Below, one piece after another: positions 10,576-22,330 of a DNA stretch of 64,000 bases. How positions within the stretch are numbered: position 1 is the stretch's first letter; each line of letters opens with the position of its first letter. A program made the translations under genes and the position numbers. The notes under the pieces are model-generated. The model saw nothing but the letters and a program-made list of their open reading frames with translations, did not search any database and had not been told where the DNA came from. Origin of the DNA: Athripsodes cinereus (Eukaryota; Arthropoda; Insecta; Trichoptera; Leptoceridae); contig OX388306.1 in the NCBI GenBank assembly GCA_947579605.1, positions 5,270,001 through 5,334,000 on the forward strand. The letters are read 5' to 3'.

Positions 10576-10714
10576 TAGTGGGGGGAGGGCGGAATTGAGG
10601 GCATTCGAAAAGAGTGAAGGAGATGGGTATATCAATAAGGCTAAGATTTTCATCCACTTATGTTATTATACATAAAGAGATGTGAATGAAATAGATATTA
10701 CATAATATGAATAA

Positions 10715-10800
10715 AATATGCCTGAAGGATGAGACTTTGTATGGAGTTTATTATTTTAACTCTGTCTTGCCTAATTACAGTGTTCTTTGAAAATATTTAA
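10715..10800 (+). repeat. Dispersed repeat Q, copy 1
   Basis: AAGGATGAGACTTTGTATGGAG...CTCTGTCTTGCCTAATTACAG matches 51.33-51.39 kb in the same orientation, with spaced mismatches. The nature of the repeat is not known. Confidence 0.45.
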
Positions 10801-11209
10801 ACATAATATGAACGAACGGACTCAAGTATTTATGCGTTGATTATTTATTTATTTATTCGGTCGCAGTGTATAGAGACCACGCGAGAGTTGGCACGGGTCG
10901 GCAGATTGTTTGGCCGCCGTCCCGTCTGTTCACTCCACCTCAATCTACGCCGGCATTCATTCACACTTCTAAACACCTAAATACTAAATGGAATTCTCTT
11001 ACCAAGCGACGGTTTTCAAACTTACGATGTCAAGTTTATGAAACTTGAATTTATTTTGTACGGAAAACATAAGTACCTATGTGCTAAATTTTTGATATAA
11101 TATATCTTAGTTTTTGAGACTACCAACGACATTGTCATACATTCATTCGTAAACGCAATATTTTCTCTCTCTTCTTTCAATGTTGTCTCTTGACATCGAT
11201 TATTATTTG

Positions 11210-11350
11210 AGAGCATGCTACTACTACTACTACTATACCATCACGGCATATCCCACAAGTGGGGTAGCCAGCAGACCAGCTGCATATAAGAAACATGCAA
11301 GCTGTCCTCTTCGTGCCAATATAAAATCAAGATATGCACGGCTCAAAATT
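11210..11350 (-). repeat. R repeat copy, head-truncated
   Basis: In reverse orientation this shows the R 3' end: CCTCTTCGTGCCAATA, a CCAGCAGACCAGCTGCAT block, CCCACAAGTGGGG, and a tail of CTA units at 11217-11235. It stops shortly after the GTGCCAATATAAAATC block. Confidence 0.65.
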
Positions 11351-12224
11351 CTCCTCTACCTTTTTTATGCCACTCCAGTCCAGTCATGCATGTTTTGAAG
11401 CCATGAAATCTCCCTTCCTCCAACATCTCGATTTTTTCGACCCTTTACTATATTATCCTTGAAGATCAGCAGTATTCCACATTATTCTCTCCAAAATTCA
11501 GGACCTAAGAAGGACCAATTTCGGGACTTGATACTATTTGTCGGCAATTTCTTTGTAATCTTACATTTTCTGGAAGTATTATAATCCTCTGTTAATGTTT
11601 CATAAATAATCTATCCGAAATTTCGATTTTTTTCTCTTCTTTCCAACTAGTATCTAGTCGTTAAGGGTAAAGGTTGCTTTTGACATTGTATGAATGACGA
11701 GCAATATTATTTGGATAATGTATTAGCTCCCTGAATGTTTAAGAAACAGAGTTAACCCACACTGAATCGTTAATATGTATCACTTCGCAGTTTAAACTAA
11801 TTCATTCAAAACAATGCTTTGAAAACAATTCAATGTTACAATTTGTGACAGTATTTTATAACACTTTTACATTTCAGATAATATATTACTTTCTTTCGCT
11901 TTCACTATTTTTTGTCATTTCACATAATCCCCGTTTTCGCAGACAGACAAATATGTTTACGGTGCTTTTTTTGCCTGTCTGGCACAGCACTGTGGAACCA
12001 TATCATTCTTGAATAACTGTAGAATAGTTGACACAATTTCACTGGAGTCTACGAATTATGGTTTCTACAATTTGGATGTCAGTTACTTGTAATATTTCAT
12101 TTCATTGTCATAGATATCGGTCAACTTGCTGGGAAGTTCTTTGGCGTTTCAGTCGTATATATGCATGTTTTTGTACATTCGCTTTTGCAATTGTGGTTAA
12201 AAGTAAGTAATTCAGCAAGCATTA

Positions 12225-12500
12225 TAGCATTTCCATGTTCCATGGAGCACCCGGCAAAGAATTGTTCTCCCACTCTTTTCCATAAGTTTTCAAGTGATCT
12301 GTAAAAAGCAGGTGTTCGAAAAAGTAAAGACATTTTACATTCTAAATCCAGCGATAAGGTTTGTCACCCATCCTGAATGTGTTATTTTTATTGGTGCGGA
12401 GAAAACAGCATGCATGATTATAACATGTAGCTATTCTCATGGCTACTCCATTTGTGCGATATGCCGTGATGGTGTAGTAGTAGTAGTAGTAGTAATAGTT
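12225..12500 (+). mobile_element. R repeat, near-complete SINE-like copy with (TAG)n tail
   Basis: This is the clearest R copy. It begins near CCATGGAGCACCCGGCAAAG, continues through TCTCCCACTCTTTTCCATAA, CACCCATCCTGAATG and TGGCTACTCC, and ends GATATGCCGTGATGGTG followed by TAG units (12474-12498). The microsatellite end with a preceding CCGTGATGG resembles the 3' end of the RTE remnants here (GGCGTGAGGG or GGCGTGATGG). I infer a non-autonomous element of about 270 bp moved by RTE-type LINEs. About 14 copies occur in the window. ORFs crossing it are chance. Confidence 0.55.
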
Positions 12501-12534
12501 ATTGTATTTATGAACATTTTACTTAATTTGATCC

Positions 12535-12722
12535 AGTGAAAAAAGGTCAGTGGGCCGTCCCAGAAAAAGCTCGCAAGATCAATCAGCAAGTCAAAACCGG
12601 TTTGGAGTGGCCAGAGGTCCTGAAAGTAGAAATCGACAGGGATCTCTGGAGCAGGTATCTAGACACAATGTGTCCCTGGACCCAAATTGGATTAGGAGAA
12701 GGAGATGTATGTATGTGTGTGT
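12535..12722 (+). pseudogene. LINE polyprotein C-terminal remnant
   Basis: The plus strand encodes TGLEWPEVLKVEIDRDLWSR, followed by a short tail ending LGEGD. Strings of the form W.EVLK.A.DR..WR near the stop are typical of RTE-like LINE proteins. GT-rich sequence follows (TGTATGTATGTGTGTG). There is no RT core upstream, and the R repeat tail abuts it at 12500. Confidence 0.45.
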
Positions 12723-12729
12723 ATGAAAT

Positions 12730-14870
12730 CAATCACTATTATGATTATACTTACACATATCTCCGATACATAACAATCAAGTCAGTTATTAAATTTGGCC
12801 ATCTGTCCAACTTATTCTCTTTCACAACGATACTGAATATCGATCTCGCGTTCTTTTACACCCTCACAATTTTCATATAAATAAATATCTTATGTTCAAA
12901 TATTAATAATTCAGTTTGATTTATATTGTATAATAAATTCAAATATCCGTGAAATTTCTTGTGTGATAAACAACAGCCTATTTCGTCATAAATTGATTGA
13001 TTGGCGACAGAAAGGAGAATGAATTATTATTATCCTTGTGATCTGCATTAATCATTTCCAGTCAGATCCCACTGATGTTGTAAAAGCCGGGGTGAAATTT
13101 GCTACAGCATACTACAGTGTTCTAAGAACTCTTACTACCTATTTAATATTGGTTAAATTAGATTCTTTTTGTCATTTTTCCCAAAAGTAGCGGTATTCAT
13201 GGTATTCTCATATTTTTAATGGAATATAAAGCCCTAAGGTAAATTTACGAAATAAAGAAGAAAAGGTGTTTATATATTTGAATTAATAATATCATTTTTT
13301 CAAGAATGCCTTTAGCTTTTGTCCTAACACTTTAGAAGTCATATGCAATAAAAAAAAACTGTTCTCGATTCTGTATGTAGATCTAATTAAAACTGCACTT
13401 GTTTCGTGATATTTTAACGCAAAAGTTTTTCATTAAATTTGTCCCTGATCTGCACTCGCCATTAAAACCATGCCTAACATTAAAAAACTGCACAATTATT
13501 CATAAAAAAATCTGCGGTTTTACAATCTTATAATTTAATTTATCATAAAAATCATGTTAGTAAATATTTAATATAATTAATTAATTGATTCTTTAATATG
13601 TTTTTATGAATTATCTGAAATTTTTCACTTGGTCATAAATCGATTTTTGTTGTTGTTTGGGTTGCTATATTCGGGTGCTGTTTTCAGCGATGCGTTCGCG
13701 ATCGACTCATCATTAGTAAAATCTACATACTTTGGTTCAGATCAACATGGGACTTTCCCTCGCATCATCGCATCGCCTCAGAGAAGATATTATCGTGTCG
13801 TACGAATTATTAACCCAGTAGGGCGAAGGCTGTGTAAATATGTATTTTACATGTAAGCTCATAATAATATAACGTAATAATATGATAAATTTTATGGGTT
13901 TGTTCACCCGCCATATTATGTACCCACTTATTATTATTTCGTCCAACATAGCGTCGTATAAAAGATTGATAATAATTTACGAATTCATAAACTTTTTTTT
14001 TTATTGTTCGGCAATAAACTTGCGGCCAGACCCTTAGTCGTATTTGTAACTTATACTTAGTATAGCCGATTTCTTGTTCAGCTGTGACTTGTATGTATCA
14101 AACAGTTTCCTTCTGTAACGAATAACCGATTTCTCTGTGATTTTTAGAATATGTATGACTGGTTGTGCTGTATTGCACGTAATTTTCTTTACTTCAATGA
14201 CGAGTACCCTGAAATTGAGTGGGTTTTGATTCATTACGTAATCTAATGAGTTTGATTATCTTTGTTTATTATTATTATCATGTCCACCCAGAAAATATAT
14301 GTTGCTCTTGTCAAGCGATAAAATATCAAAGTAATAATTTTACTTATTTATTTATTTGACAGTATTTGAACATAACATGATAAAAATCCACCAAACTGGG
14401 CATGAGCCCGTACCAAGGCAGACCGAATCAGTTTCAACTTTGTCTAAGCTCTTTAACATTCTTTATTTTATTTTAACTACCTCCCCCACCCCACAGTATA
14501 AACCATAGATGAAAATCTTATATGGTAATGCTGTGTCAGAGGTACTTCATTCCGAAGATAAATGGTGTTAAATTTTGTGAAATAGTAAAGAGTAAAAAAT
14601 ATATGCAATTTTCCTATGTATGTATAATAATACCTATATTTTCTTTTCATTTTATGAAATGATGATTAACATTCTTCTCCGTCACCAGCTGTATACAATA
14701 TTATAGGTATTACATACGCATACCGATATTAGTATCTATACATAGTAGGTACGCAACACAGATGATAACTTTCCATTCAATAATATAGCCCCGACAACTG
14801 TGTACAGCACCGCAAACATTTTGCGACTAGGCGTTTGGCGTACTGTCTATACATTGTGCGAATGTGTGCA
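12730..14870. other. No gene recognised
   Basis: AT-rich, apparently single-copy sequence. The ORFs at 13629-13856, 13737-13949 and 14034-14234 have no recognisable motif and no coding-like context. No RNA gene was seen. Confidence 0.5.
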
Positions 14871-14879
14871 GTGTTATAT

Positions 14880-15060
14880 TATTATTATTACTGGGTACCC
14901 TGTGTCGTAGTTTTGGCGGTCGACGCGTCTCGACGCTTTGGCACATGACATCGGTTGGTTGGGGGAGTATGACGGAGAGAGAGATAGAGTGAGGGAGGGA
15001 GAGAGAGTGGCGCTTATCATTAAGTCGGCGCCGCCGTATGCAAATTGTCGATCTCCCTTT
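14880..15060. other. CpG- and GA-rich patch
   Basis: This stretch is far richer in G+C and CpG than its surroundings (GGCGGTCGACGCGTCTCGACG and GTCGGCGCCGCCG) and includes a GA-rich low-complexity run at 14970-15008. In AT-rich insect genomes such patches can mark 5' exons or promoters. No ORF with a known motif is seen. Confidence 0.35.
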
Positions 15061-15297
15061 TATTTTAGTTTTTCGCTGATATGTGTACTTATATTTGTAA
15101 AACGTTCGCTGTTTCGATTTTTGTAGAATGAACTGCATTGCAATCGTTTATGAACATTTATTTAGTTGAGTAAACATTGTGGCTATTGTTTGTAGAAGGA
15201 GTACATTTATCTCTTTGTCTGAACAAATTACGAAAATAATAATTGCTTTTATTATGTTAGAAATTAGGAATTCTATTGTTTGTAGAAATTAGGCATT

Positions 15298-15386
15298 ACA
15301 ATATTACCAGCACAATACGAGACTAGGAGAGCCGATCCCAAGTAAATGCGATAAAGGCAAGGGTGAAGAAGAAGAAGAACAATAAT
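15298..15386 (+). mobile_element. LINE 3' tail with (GAA)n end
   Basis: ACGAGACTAGGAGAGCCGAT, CCCAAGTAAATGCG and ATAAAGGCAAGGG, followed by GAA units, have the look of an insect LINE 3' untranslated end (GGGACT...CCGATCCC...AAGG + trinucleotide tail). No coding sequence is attached. Confidence 0.5.
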
Positions 15387-15389
15387 AGC

Positions 15390-17080
15390 TTTTATTAAAA
15401 AAATAGATTAATAGCTTTAGCTTCCTGCCGAATTTATTTTAAAAATAATATAATACAGTAAGTGAATTATCATTTTTTTACGACGAACATAAATTAGTTA
15501 AGATTTATAAAAACTCAGATAAAATTTTAAATAGAAGCAATATTATTTTTTACCAACTATCATAGAACATTTCATTTTCTTCCAAATCAGTTTTTTTAAT
15601 TACCTTGAAAGTGTCTTGATTAAATAAATGGAGTTATAATGTTTGAATCTTATTTGCTTTTATTGTGTAGAATGGGAAGGGAGCGATGTTTGCGCAGAGG
15701 GACGCGCACGCGCACATTGGTGCACCAGAGCCGGTAGGCCCAAGGAAACACGTTGCGTTTACATACATATATGTATGTATATACTACAATGATTGTGTTA
15801 CAATAGCTAGTTGGAGATTTCCGCATTGTATCTACTGGTAATATTGTAATGCCTAGTTTCATTACTTTCCCTAATCACTATACGTTTATGCTAATACGTT
15901 TATGCTAATTTTTGTTACCTATTAGAATTTTATTTATTTTCTTGTAGTTTTTACCTTAAGTGGAAATTAATTTTTGATTGAGTCTAGACTGGTTGTTCCA
16001 ATTTTTTTTATTAATTTTTCAAAGGATAATCAAATATTCGAATTTAGTTTTATGATATTTAATTGTTGTGAAGATATGTTAGTAATCCTGGAAGAAAGCC
16101 GTAGGGAGAGATCATTATTTTGATACCAATCTATTATGAAGAAGCTTGTTTTTTCTGTTCTTTTCAGAAACGAGAGCTTTGGGTGAAATAAGCTAAACGT
16201 GCATTTAAAACCTATGTCTCCTTTTTATACCATCACGGCGTCTCCAACAAATGAACTTTCAAGTTGATTTACTTGGAATATACTACTTGTATACAAACTG
16301 CAGCCAACTTAGTTACTAACTGTAAAAATATATACATGTCACACTTGTGAAATTCATTGATAAAAACGTTAATCCCAGTAATTTCTGTACATAAAATGAT
16401 AGATCCTATTTTCATCAAATATCATTCAAATTCAAATATTTTTATTGAGATAATTATAAACACATTAAATATAATCATATATACAATGAACACAATTATA
16501 CAATTCTTTATAATATCTGTTTTTACCCTAAAAATTGAGCAGAGATCATATTTTCTATTCCTAATAAAATGTATTTATTTGGTTTTACACGTTCTTTATT
16601 AAAAAAAAAACTTTTTGTTAGAAAATATCACAACCAAATAATCACATTTTATTTTTTTGATTAATACGGAGTTTTACAAAATAAATACCAATAAAATTCA
16701 ATTTCACTTCTTTATTTTTTATGGTATTTTACGGAACTGCATTTGGTTGTAATTGAACTGTCTTAATTCAAATCAAATATTTGGGGTTTATTATTTATAT
16801 TAACAACGAATCCGTTTAAGCTGTTCATCCTGATACAATTTGTTTGTATGCAGGTTATAAGATAATGACGTTACAGCGGAAATGTAATATGCACCTTAAC
16901 AAGCAACCCCTTGAAGAAAACACTATAATTTTAATGTGCAGTCTATGTATGTAATATGCAAGTAGACAGATATATGGATGATATAGTGTGTACGAGTGAG
17001 ATGGGGAGAGAGAGAGTGTAAATATATATTCATACAACAATGTGAGAGATAAACCCTTAAGAATGTTTCCTAATAATGCC
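15390..17080. other. No gene; one LINE tail and one CpG-rich patch
   Basis: Mostly AT-rich. A GC-rich patch at 15670-15760 holds GGACGCGCACGCGCACATTG and is followed by a palindromic ATACATATATGTAT. The LINE/SINE tail at 16428-16545 is listed separately. ORFs here show no known motif. Confidence 0.45.
16428..16545 (-). mobile_element. 3' tail of retroposon (GAATTTGAATTTG type), diverged
   Basis: Reverse orientation. It holds the CTCAATTTTTAGGGT half of a hairpin and ends AAATATTTGAATTTGAATG. Better copies of the family lie at 21.06 and 35.96 kb. Confidence 0.45.
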
Positions 17081-17120
17081 GCCACGTGCCCTCTTCCACC
17101 CTACACCCCTCCCCTCCCTC

Positions 17121-17150
17121 TATATAAGTATACATATATTACATTCAGCT
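17121..17150 (+). promoter_or_regulatory. Candidate TATA/Inr core promoter
   Basis: TATATAAG begins at 17121 and an initiator-like TTCAGC has its A at 17147, about 26 bases downstream, which is the usual spacing. Pyrimidine-rich sequence precedes it (CCCTCCCTC). CpG-rich sequence starts 60 bases later. Both motifs are short and could occur by chance in AT-rich DNA. Confidence 0.3.
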
Positions 17151-17157
17151 GTAGTAT

Positions 17158-17290
17158 TAGCAGTAGTAGTAGTAGTAGTTTTCCCTCTTTTTCTTTTTCA
17201 GTACCGCGCGTTCCCGGGATCGCACCGCACGCGCGACACTCTTCTATTGCCAGCACGGCACGGTATAGCACAGCCGGCTTGTATTAATAA
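17158..17290 (+). other. TAG microsatellite, splice-acceptor-like tract and CpG-rich block
   Basis: A TAG run at 17160-17178 is followed by a pyrimidine tract ending CTTTTTCAG at 17203, then GC-rich sequence with many CpGs (TACCGCGCGTTCCCGGGATC and onward to about 17280). This could be an intron end and a non-coding or short coding exon of an unrecognised gene. Overlapping ORFs at 17042-17287 and 17076-17327 have low-complexity Ser/Val content and no motif. Confidence 0.3.
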
Positions 17291-18245
17291 TACTACTGAT
17301 ACATACATACACAGCTCATCGTTGTAATTGTAATATTAGTGTCCCGTTCACACACACGGACGTTAGTATAAACAATAACTAGTTTTCCCTCTTGCTCATA
17401 TTATAATATTATCATCGAGGGGATATCTTTGTACCGATTGCTTCCTTCTTCTTATACAAGCCGCGTTGTTGTGTTACTTTAACACGACGTTCGACTGTGT
17501 TTTCATGATTACAATTTGATTATATTACTATTGATGATTTTATCTAATAATATCGCAAATTTTTATTAAATTAATAAATTTTACGAATTCTTTATTCAGT
17601 GTCGAGGATTATCGTTGTCTTTTAGTGCAGTGCATGTTGCATGTATTATTATTATAATTGTAAATCATTGATAAGTGTTTTTGTGGTGAAGAAACAGCTG
17701 CATTATCTACTAGTTTTTGACCTTCTTTGGAAAACTCCAATTCAACAGCTCCGTTTTTTGGAAGAAAATCGATCATTGAACGAGCTTTTTTGAACGTCTC
17801 TTCAAGATCAAGGTAAAAAAACAATCAATATTCAATTGATTTTTCTTTAACATTACAATACAGCCACTGAACTATAATAAATACACCCTCAAACACCTCG
17901 ACTTCAAGAAATAAGCTCACATTGTCGACAGTTATTCCAACTTTATTTATAAAAAGTGATACCCGCCTTGAATGTTTTACTTAGTGCCACGAAGAATAAC
18001 CTGGATGTCTATTACTTGCATTTATTTTACATATTTCCTCGGTAATGTCGGATGTTGTGATATTTTAGATATAGGTATAGAAATAAAAAAATATTAAGTA
18101 GTAAGCCGGACGTAGAGTTCATGTTTCAGAATTATCGTACGAAATTATACTTTTAAGCTGATTTATTTGCATCTAATATTCCATTAAGGATCATTGAGGG
18201 TTACGACAACTTTCTGGTTTATTTGATTGGTTTGTGTTAAGGGGA

Positions 18246-18378
18246 GGTATTTATTTATTTATTCATTCCTTACTGTACATTGATTACGACCAATTTCACA
18301 TACAAATATATTCATATTATAAAATCAATAAACAGCAGGCGAGTTTATCGCAAAGGCGCGATTTCTTCCAAATAACCT
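18246..18378 (-). mobile_element. Retroposon 3' tail (TTGGAAGA / CTCGCC type)
   Basis: Read on the minus strand this begins GGTTATTTGGAAGAAATCGC, forms a short stem with GCGATAAACTCGCC, and ends GTAATCAATGTACAGTAAGG plus AATAAATAAATA. The same tail type is on the plus strand at 27.80 and 28.73 kb. It belongs to a family of LINE or SINE 3' ends; no coding part is attached. Confidence 0.65.
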
Positions 18379-18539
18379 AAATATTTTTGTTTGAGTCTAT
18401 AGTTTTAACACCTGTTTAAATTTATATATGCTTTTAGGTTCGAGATGTAAGAAAGTGATTTTTTTTTATTTATTTAAGCGATTTGTATTATTTGATGAGT
18501 ATTATACCTATTGCCGGTTCCAGAAATATTAAATGCAGG

Positions 18540-18900
18540 TTCCATTAAAAATCAAAAGTCTTTAAATTTTTGAGAAAATGACATGTAGGAGTATCCATAG
18601 TACCTAACTAGTAGATTTTCGACAGAATTTTTTCGCGAAAATTGAAGGAGACTGGCCGGTTCCATAAAGATAAAAGTACGAAATGTCAAAATTCTGTTAC
18701 TTACTATGTTTACTGTTAGAAGTTTTTTTCCGCGAAAATTCAAAGACTTTTTAATTTTTTAGTACCGGCAGCTTTTTTTACGGAACCAGCAGAAATCCCT
18801 TATTTTTAAAGTCCGAAATGTCTAAATTTTATTAGTTACTATAGTTACTACTAGAAGTTTTTTTCCGCGAAACTTTAAAGATACTTTTTTCATTTTTTTT
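18540..18900 (-). repeat. Degenerate tandem repeat, about three units
   Basis: Three diverged units of roughly 100-140 bases share a TTTTTTCCGCGAAA-like core (near 18627, 18722 and 18859), a GGTTCCAT/GGAACCAG block and a CGAAATGTC block. They lie head to tail with spaced mismatches. The ORF at 18552-18743 lies inside the array and is not a gene. Confidence 0.5.
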
Positions 18901-19299
18901 TGCCGTTATTCTTGTTGTCTTATTTAAGTATAAAAGAGTCTAAAATGGCGGTAATGGGGGATATCAATTTATCTTCTTGAAGGCTTTCGTGATTGGTGTT
19001 GGAAGAATAGGCACTCAAATTTCTTAAAGTTTCATTTATGTTTTGATGATTTGCAGAAGAATCCATCCCCTTAAGATGTATATTTTTTTTATTCATATTA
19101 TGAAAATGTATTTATTATTTTATAAATAAGAATGAATTATTTGTTTTATCAGGTTAATTGAATAATTGTGCATGTTGACTATGCATGAGCAAAATCCCAT
19201 GTTCGACAACGACAAAATAGATCATATATTTTTTTTTGTAGAGAATTAACGCTTTAAAAATTAATATTTGCTACAAATATTTGTTTTTTTTATTTATTT

Positions 19300-19355
19300 T
19301 GCTGCTGACTACCCCATTTCTGGGATGAACCGTGATGATATAGTAGAGTAGTAGT
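19300..19355 (+). repeat. R repeat 3' end
   Basis: GCTGACTACCCCATTTCTGG, then ATGAACCGTGATGATATAGT and TAG units match the 3' end of the R copy at 12.2 kb. Confidence 0.55.
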
Positions 19356-20024
19356 ATTGAAATTATGTATTCATTCTATTTGTTGCTTTCTCTTTTCGCA
19401 TACAGATATTCAAAATCAACTCAACAAAGTTTGTTCAAATACAAACATCTGTTTTCGGGAAATTTCAGGAAAATTGAGGTAAAACTTTTCGTTAAATTGC
19501 TTTTAATTTGAATCCTCTTTTGAACTCAATTGTTTTGCAAAATGTAAATTCTAAATAAGAAATACTCAAAGAAAAAGTTTTTAGTATATTTTCATTAAAT
19601 AATGAAGCGTACTTTTCATTTATGAACGTTTTCTGTATTTCAATGCGATTTATTTTAAACTGTACTGTAACTGAATCGTACTAAGTTTTTGTGTGTATAT
19701 ATTTAATTAGTACATCCGTTTTGTCGTGCAGCAGTTTTGTATTTTCTTCCAAGCTCTGTAATAGTTCTCAATGACTTCATTTTTGAAAAATTCAATTTAC
19801 CGTGATGAAATAACTTCTAAAATTAACATGTGTGTTTTAGTAATAATTGAGTTTGAACCCAGTGAAGGGCATTTTATTTTATTTAGGATATGGGTAGAAA
19901 AGTTAGAAGCTTTGTGGCGTTTTTCCAAATAGGCCCATATTTAAATCAACTGTCTGGGTTCTTATTTTAGTACCGATATTTATTATAACAACAACTTTTT
20001 GTGTTTTATCTTTGTGTTTATCTG

Positions 20025-20079
20025 TATGTATCATCACAAGCGGGTAGCCAGCAGACTAACTGTGCGTAATGAACATACA
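20025..20079 (-). repeat. R repeat 3' part, reverse orientation
   Basis: ATCACAAGCGGGTAGCCAGC, AGACTAACTGTGCGTAATG and AACATACAGGTCC match the R family. The repeat breaks where the poly-T of a SINE begins, so the SINE probably inserted here. Confidence 0.55.
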
Positions 20080-20086
20080 GGTCCTA

Positions 20087-20195
20087 TTTTTTTTTTTTTA
20101 AATAGGTATATCTGATTTTTTGTTATAAACCCAAATATAACCTTATACACCTTTTCACAGTAAGCTAAAAGCTTGTGTCGTGAAAGGGTTTTTCT
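20087..20195 (-). mobile_element. tRNA-derived SINE, 5'-truncated
   Basis: Poly-T (poly-A tail in reverse) is followed by AGGTATATCTGATT, TGTTATAAACCCAAATATAA and the CAGTAAGCTAAAAGCTTGTG body. It ends at GTGTCGTGAAAGGG, so the tRNA-like promoter head is missing. 5' truncation is what target-primed reverse transcription produces. Confidence 0.7.
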
Positions 20196-20514
20196 TCTGG
20201 AAAGGAAATTTATCTTCAATGTTAGTTTCCTCACAGTCCTTTTTTGCTGGGTTTTCATGGATATTTTCCCTTCTGTCTGGATATCATTTTCGAGAATGTA
20301 CAATTTATTTTCAGAATAAATTCCGCTCCTTTATCATTACCTACGTATATTTTTTTTGTTACGTTTCAAAGAAAATTAAATTCTTTGACCAACTTTCTTG
20401 TTTTATCTTATTTTTATTTAAATTCCCCAAATATGTACCTTTTCTCTTATTATTAACTTACCCAACTTGTCACCTTGGCGGTAATGTTAATTTGCGGAAA
20501 TTTTGAAAATAAAT

Positions 20515-20860
20515 TTGCGGAAGAAATTAAAAAAGCGATTAAACATAACAGAAATGCAAAGGTCCTTCAAAGAGCCAGAGCGATTAGAGAGTTAATATGA
20601 AATATGTTAACCCTGAAAGTGTCCAATTTAGGCCATGTGCTTAGAGGAAAAAAGTTCTTCTTGCTGCAGCTGATCATCAAGAGCAAGATCGAGGTTTAAG
20701 GGGTGTTGGAAGAAGAAGGATCTCCTGGCTCCATAATGTAAACGATTGAACAGAAATACGGATCGTCGAGTAACTATTTCAGACTACCCAAGATAGAGAC
20801 ACATTTTCACAAGTTATACCTAGTGAACATCTGGGGGAGCCGATACGGCACAATGATGAA
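20515..20860 (+). pseudogene. LINE RT C-terminal remnant
   Basis: The plus strand reads VSNLGHVLRGKKFFLLQLII near 20605-20660. After frameshifts it reads GVGRRRISWLHNV near 20705-20745, then a LFQTTQDRDTF-like string. This is the familiar end of an insect LINE protein (LGHxxR...LLQLIxxGKIEGxRGxGRRRISWL). Several stops and shifts are present. A similar but separate copy is at 30.24-30.53 kb. Confidence 0.65.
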
Positions 20861-21054
20861 GAAGTGGAAAGAAATAAGGTCAAAGAATATCATGTTTATG
20901 AGACTAATATTGTTCATAGAATAACTAACGATTTCCTTCGAAATAACTGCGTAGATATGTGCCCAATAAACCCAATTGATTTTTATACCTTCCCCATTTG
21001 ATACTAGCTTCTCAAATTAAACGCCATCATGTTTCTTTTACCAAAGCAACGAAT

Positions 21055-21200
21055 CAAATTCAAATTCAAATATTTTTTATTTACATAAGTAAAATTTACA
21101 ACTTAATAATATTATATGCACACCTTAATACTAAAAAAAAACACATTTATTACATATTTGACCCTCAAAATTGAGCAGTGCTCGTGCTTTGAGGGTTTAA
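21055..21200 (-). mobile_element. Retroposon 3' tail (GAATTTGAATTTG type) with hairpin
   Basis: On the minus strand an ACCCTCAAAGCACGAGC...TTTTGAGGGT hairpin (21161-21196) is followed by ATATGTAATAAATGTG and a TTTGAATTTGAATTTG end. The copy at 35.96 kb is close to identical across the hairpin. All four recognisable copies are in the same orientation. No coding part is attached. Confidence 0.65.
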
Positions 21201-21499
21201 ACATATTTCATACAATTTAATAGAATCATTACACGTACATAGGTGTGTAGGTGAAAACGATATTATCTATATACCCGGTAAATGTAATTGACTTACAATA
21301 TGTATGCAAGTTCTATCTATTTATTTGTATGCTTGTACAGCATTTTAGTTTTTTCTACAATAATCCATATCATATTAATAAAAATACACAATATATTGGA
21401 ACACTACGGATATTATAGAGTACGAGTATGAACATCAGCACACAATAAAAAAATATCAGTTGAGTTAAAATTCATAAATATTAGATAGCGCTCTTATCA

Positions 21500-21690
21500 G
21501 TCAACAATCTTCTAATTTAAAATTGTCGACCGACAGCACTAACTTGGTGCAAGTTCATGTTAAACTAAAAGAGCTCACTTTACGTTAACCTGATGGCGAG
21601 AGCGGAAGCTCATGAAAGCCGGCTCGCGATTAATAAAATCAATGCGGAAGTCCTTAATACAAGTGTTTTATTTTTATTAATCTACAAATC
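21500..21690 (+). repeat. H2 repeat with hammerhead-core-like motif
   Basis: TTTACGTTAACCTGATGG is followed by the hairpin GAGC-GGAA-GCTC, then GAAA (21613-21616) and GCCGGCTCGCGATTAATAAA. Copies at 35.28 and 63.74 kb keep the pattern but differ in stem bases. In this copy the last A of CTGATGA is G. Confidence 0.55.
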
Positions 21691-21869
21691 GACTACATCA
21701 TTTTTTTTACCCAGGAACAGAGTTAATAGCTGAGACGTCGTATAATTGTAATAGATGATTTTATGTAGGTATAGCTGGTAAAAGTATCCTTATCGGATAA
21801 AGACGTAATTATACGCATCAACGTACCGAAACATTCATGCGAGAATTTTCTGATAGATTTCATGTATTG

Positions 21870-22330
21870 TGATGTATATTGTACATAATATTAATTTTAC
21901 TTTTATTATATTATTTATGATAGTTTATTTTTTGGATTATATTAAATATTATTATTTTTTAAATTTTATTATATTAATTTTATTTTTACATTATTATTAT
22001 TCTTATTAATTATTTATTTTTTATTATCCCTAATTATTAATTACTAATGAATTCCTTAATTAATTAATGTTTGTTTTTATTTTGTGAATGTTTTTTTTAT
22101 ACTTATATTATTATCATATTTATTTTTATTCATTTATTTTTATTAATGTCATAAGTATAATTTAAGTAATTTAACCTCATATAAATTTATTATTGAATAA
22201 TTTATAATTATTATTTCAATTAATCTTATTTATTGTGTCGTCTATTTTTTTAATTGATCATATATATTTGTGTTGTATGTACTAATTATTTATTCTTGAC
22301 ACATAATTCTCTGGTTACTGTTTGATCTTT
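21870..22330. other. Very AT-rich low-complexity stretch
   Basis: Nearly all A and T with TTATTATT/TTTATTTT runs. No gene, RNA or repeat family was recognised. Confidence 0.7.
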
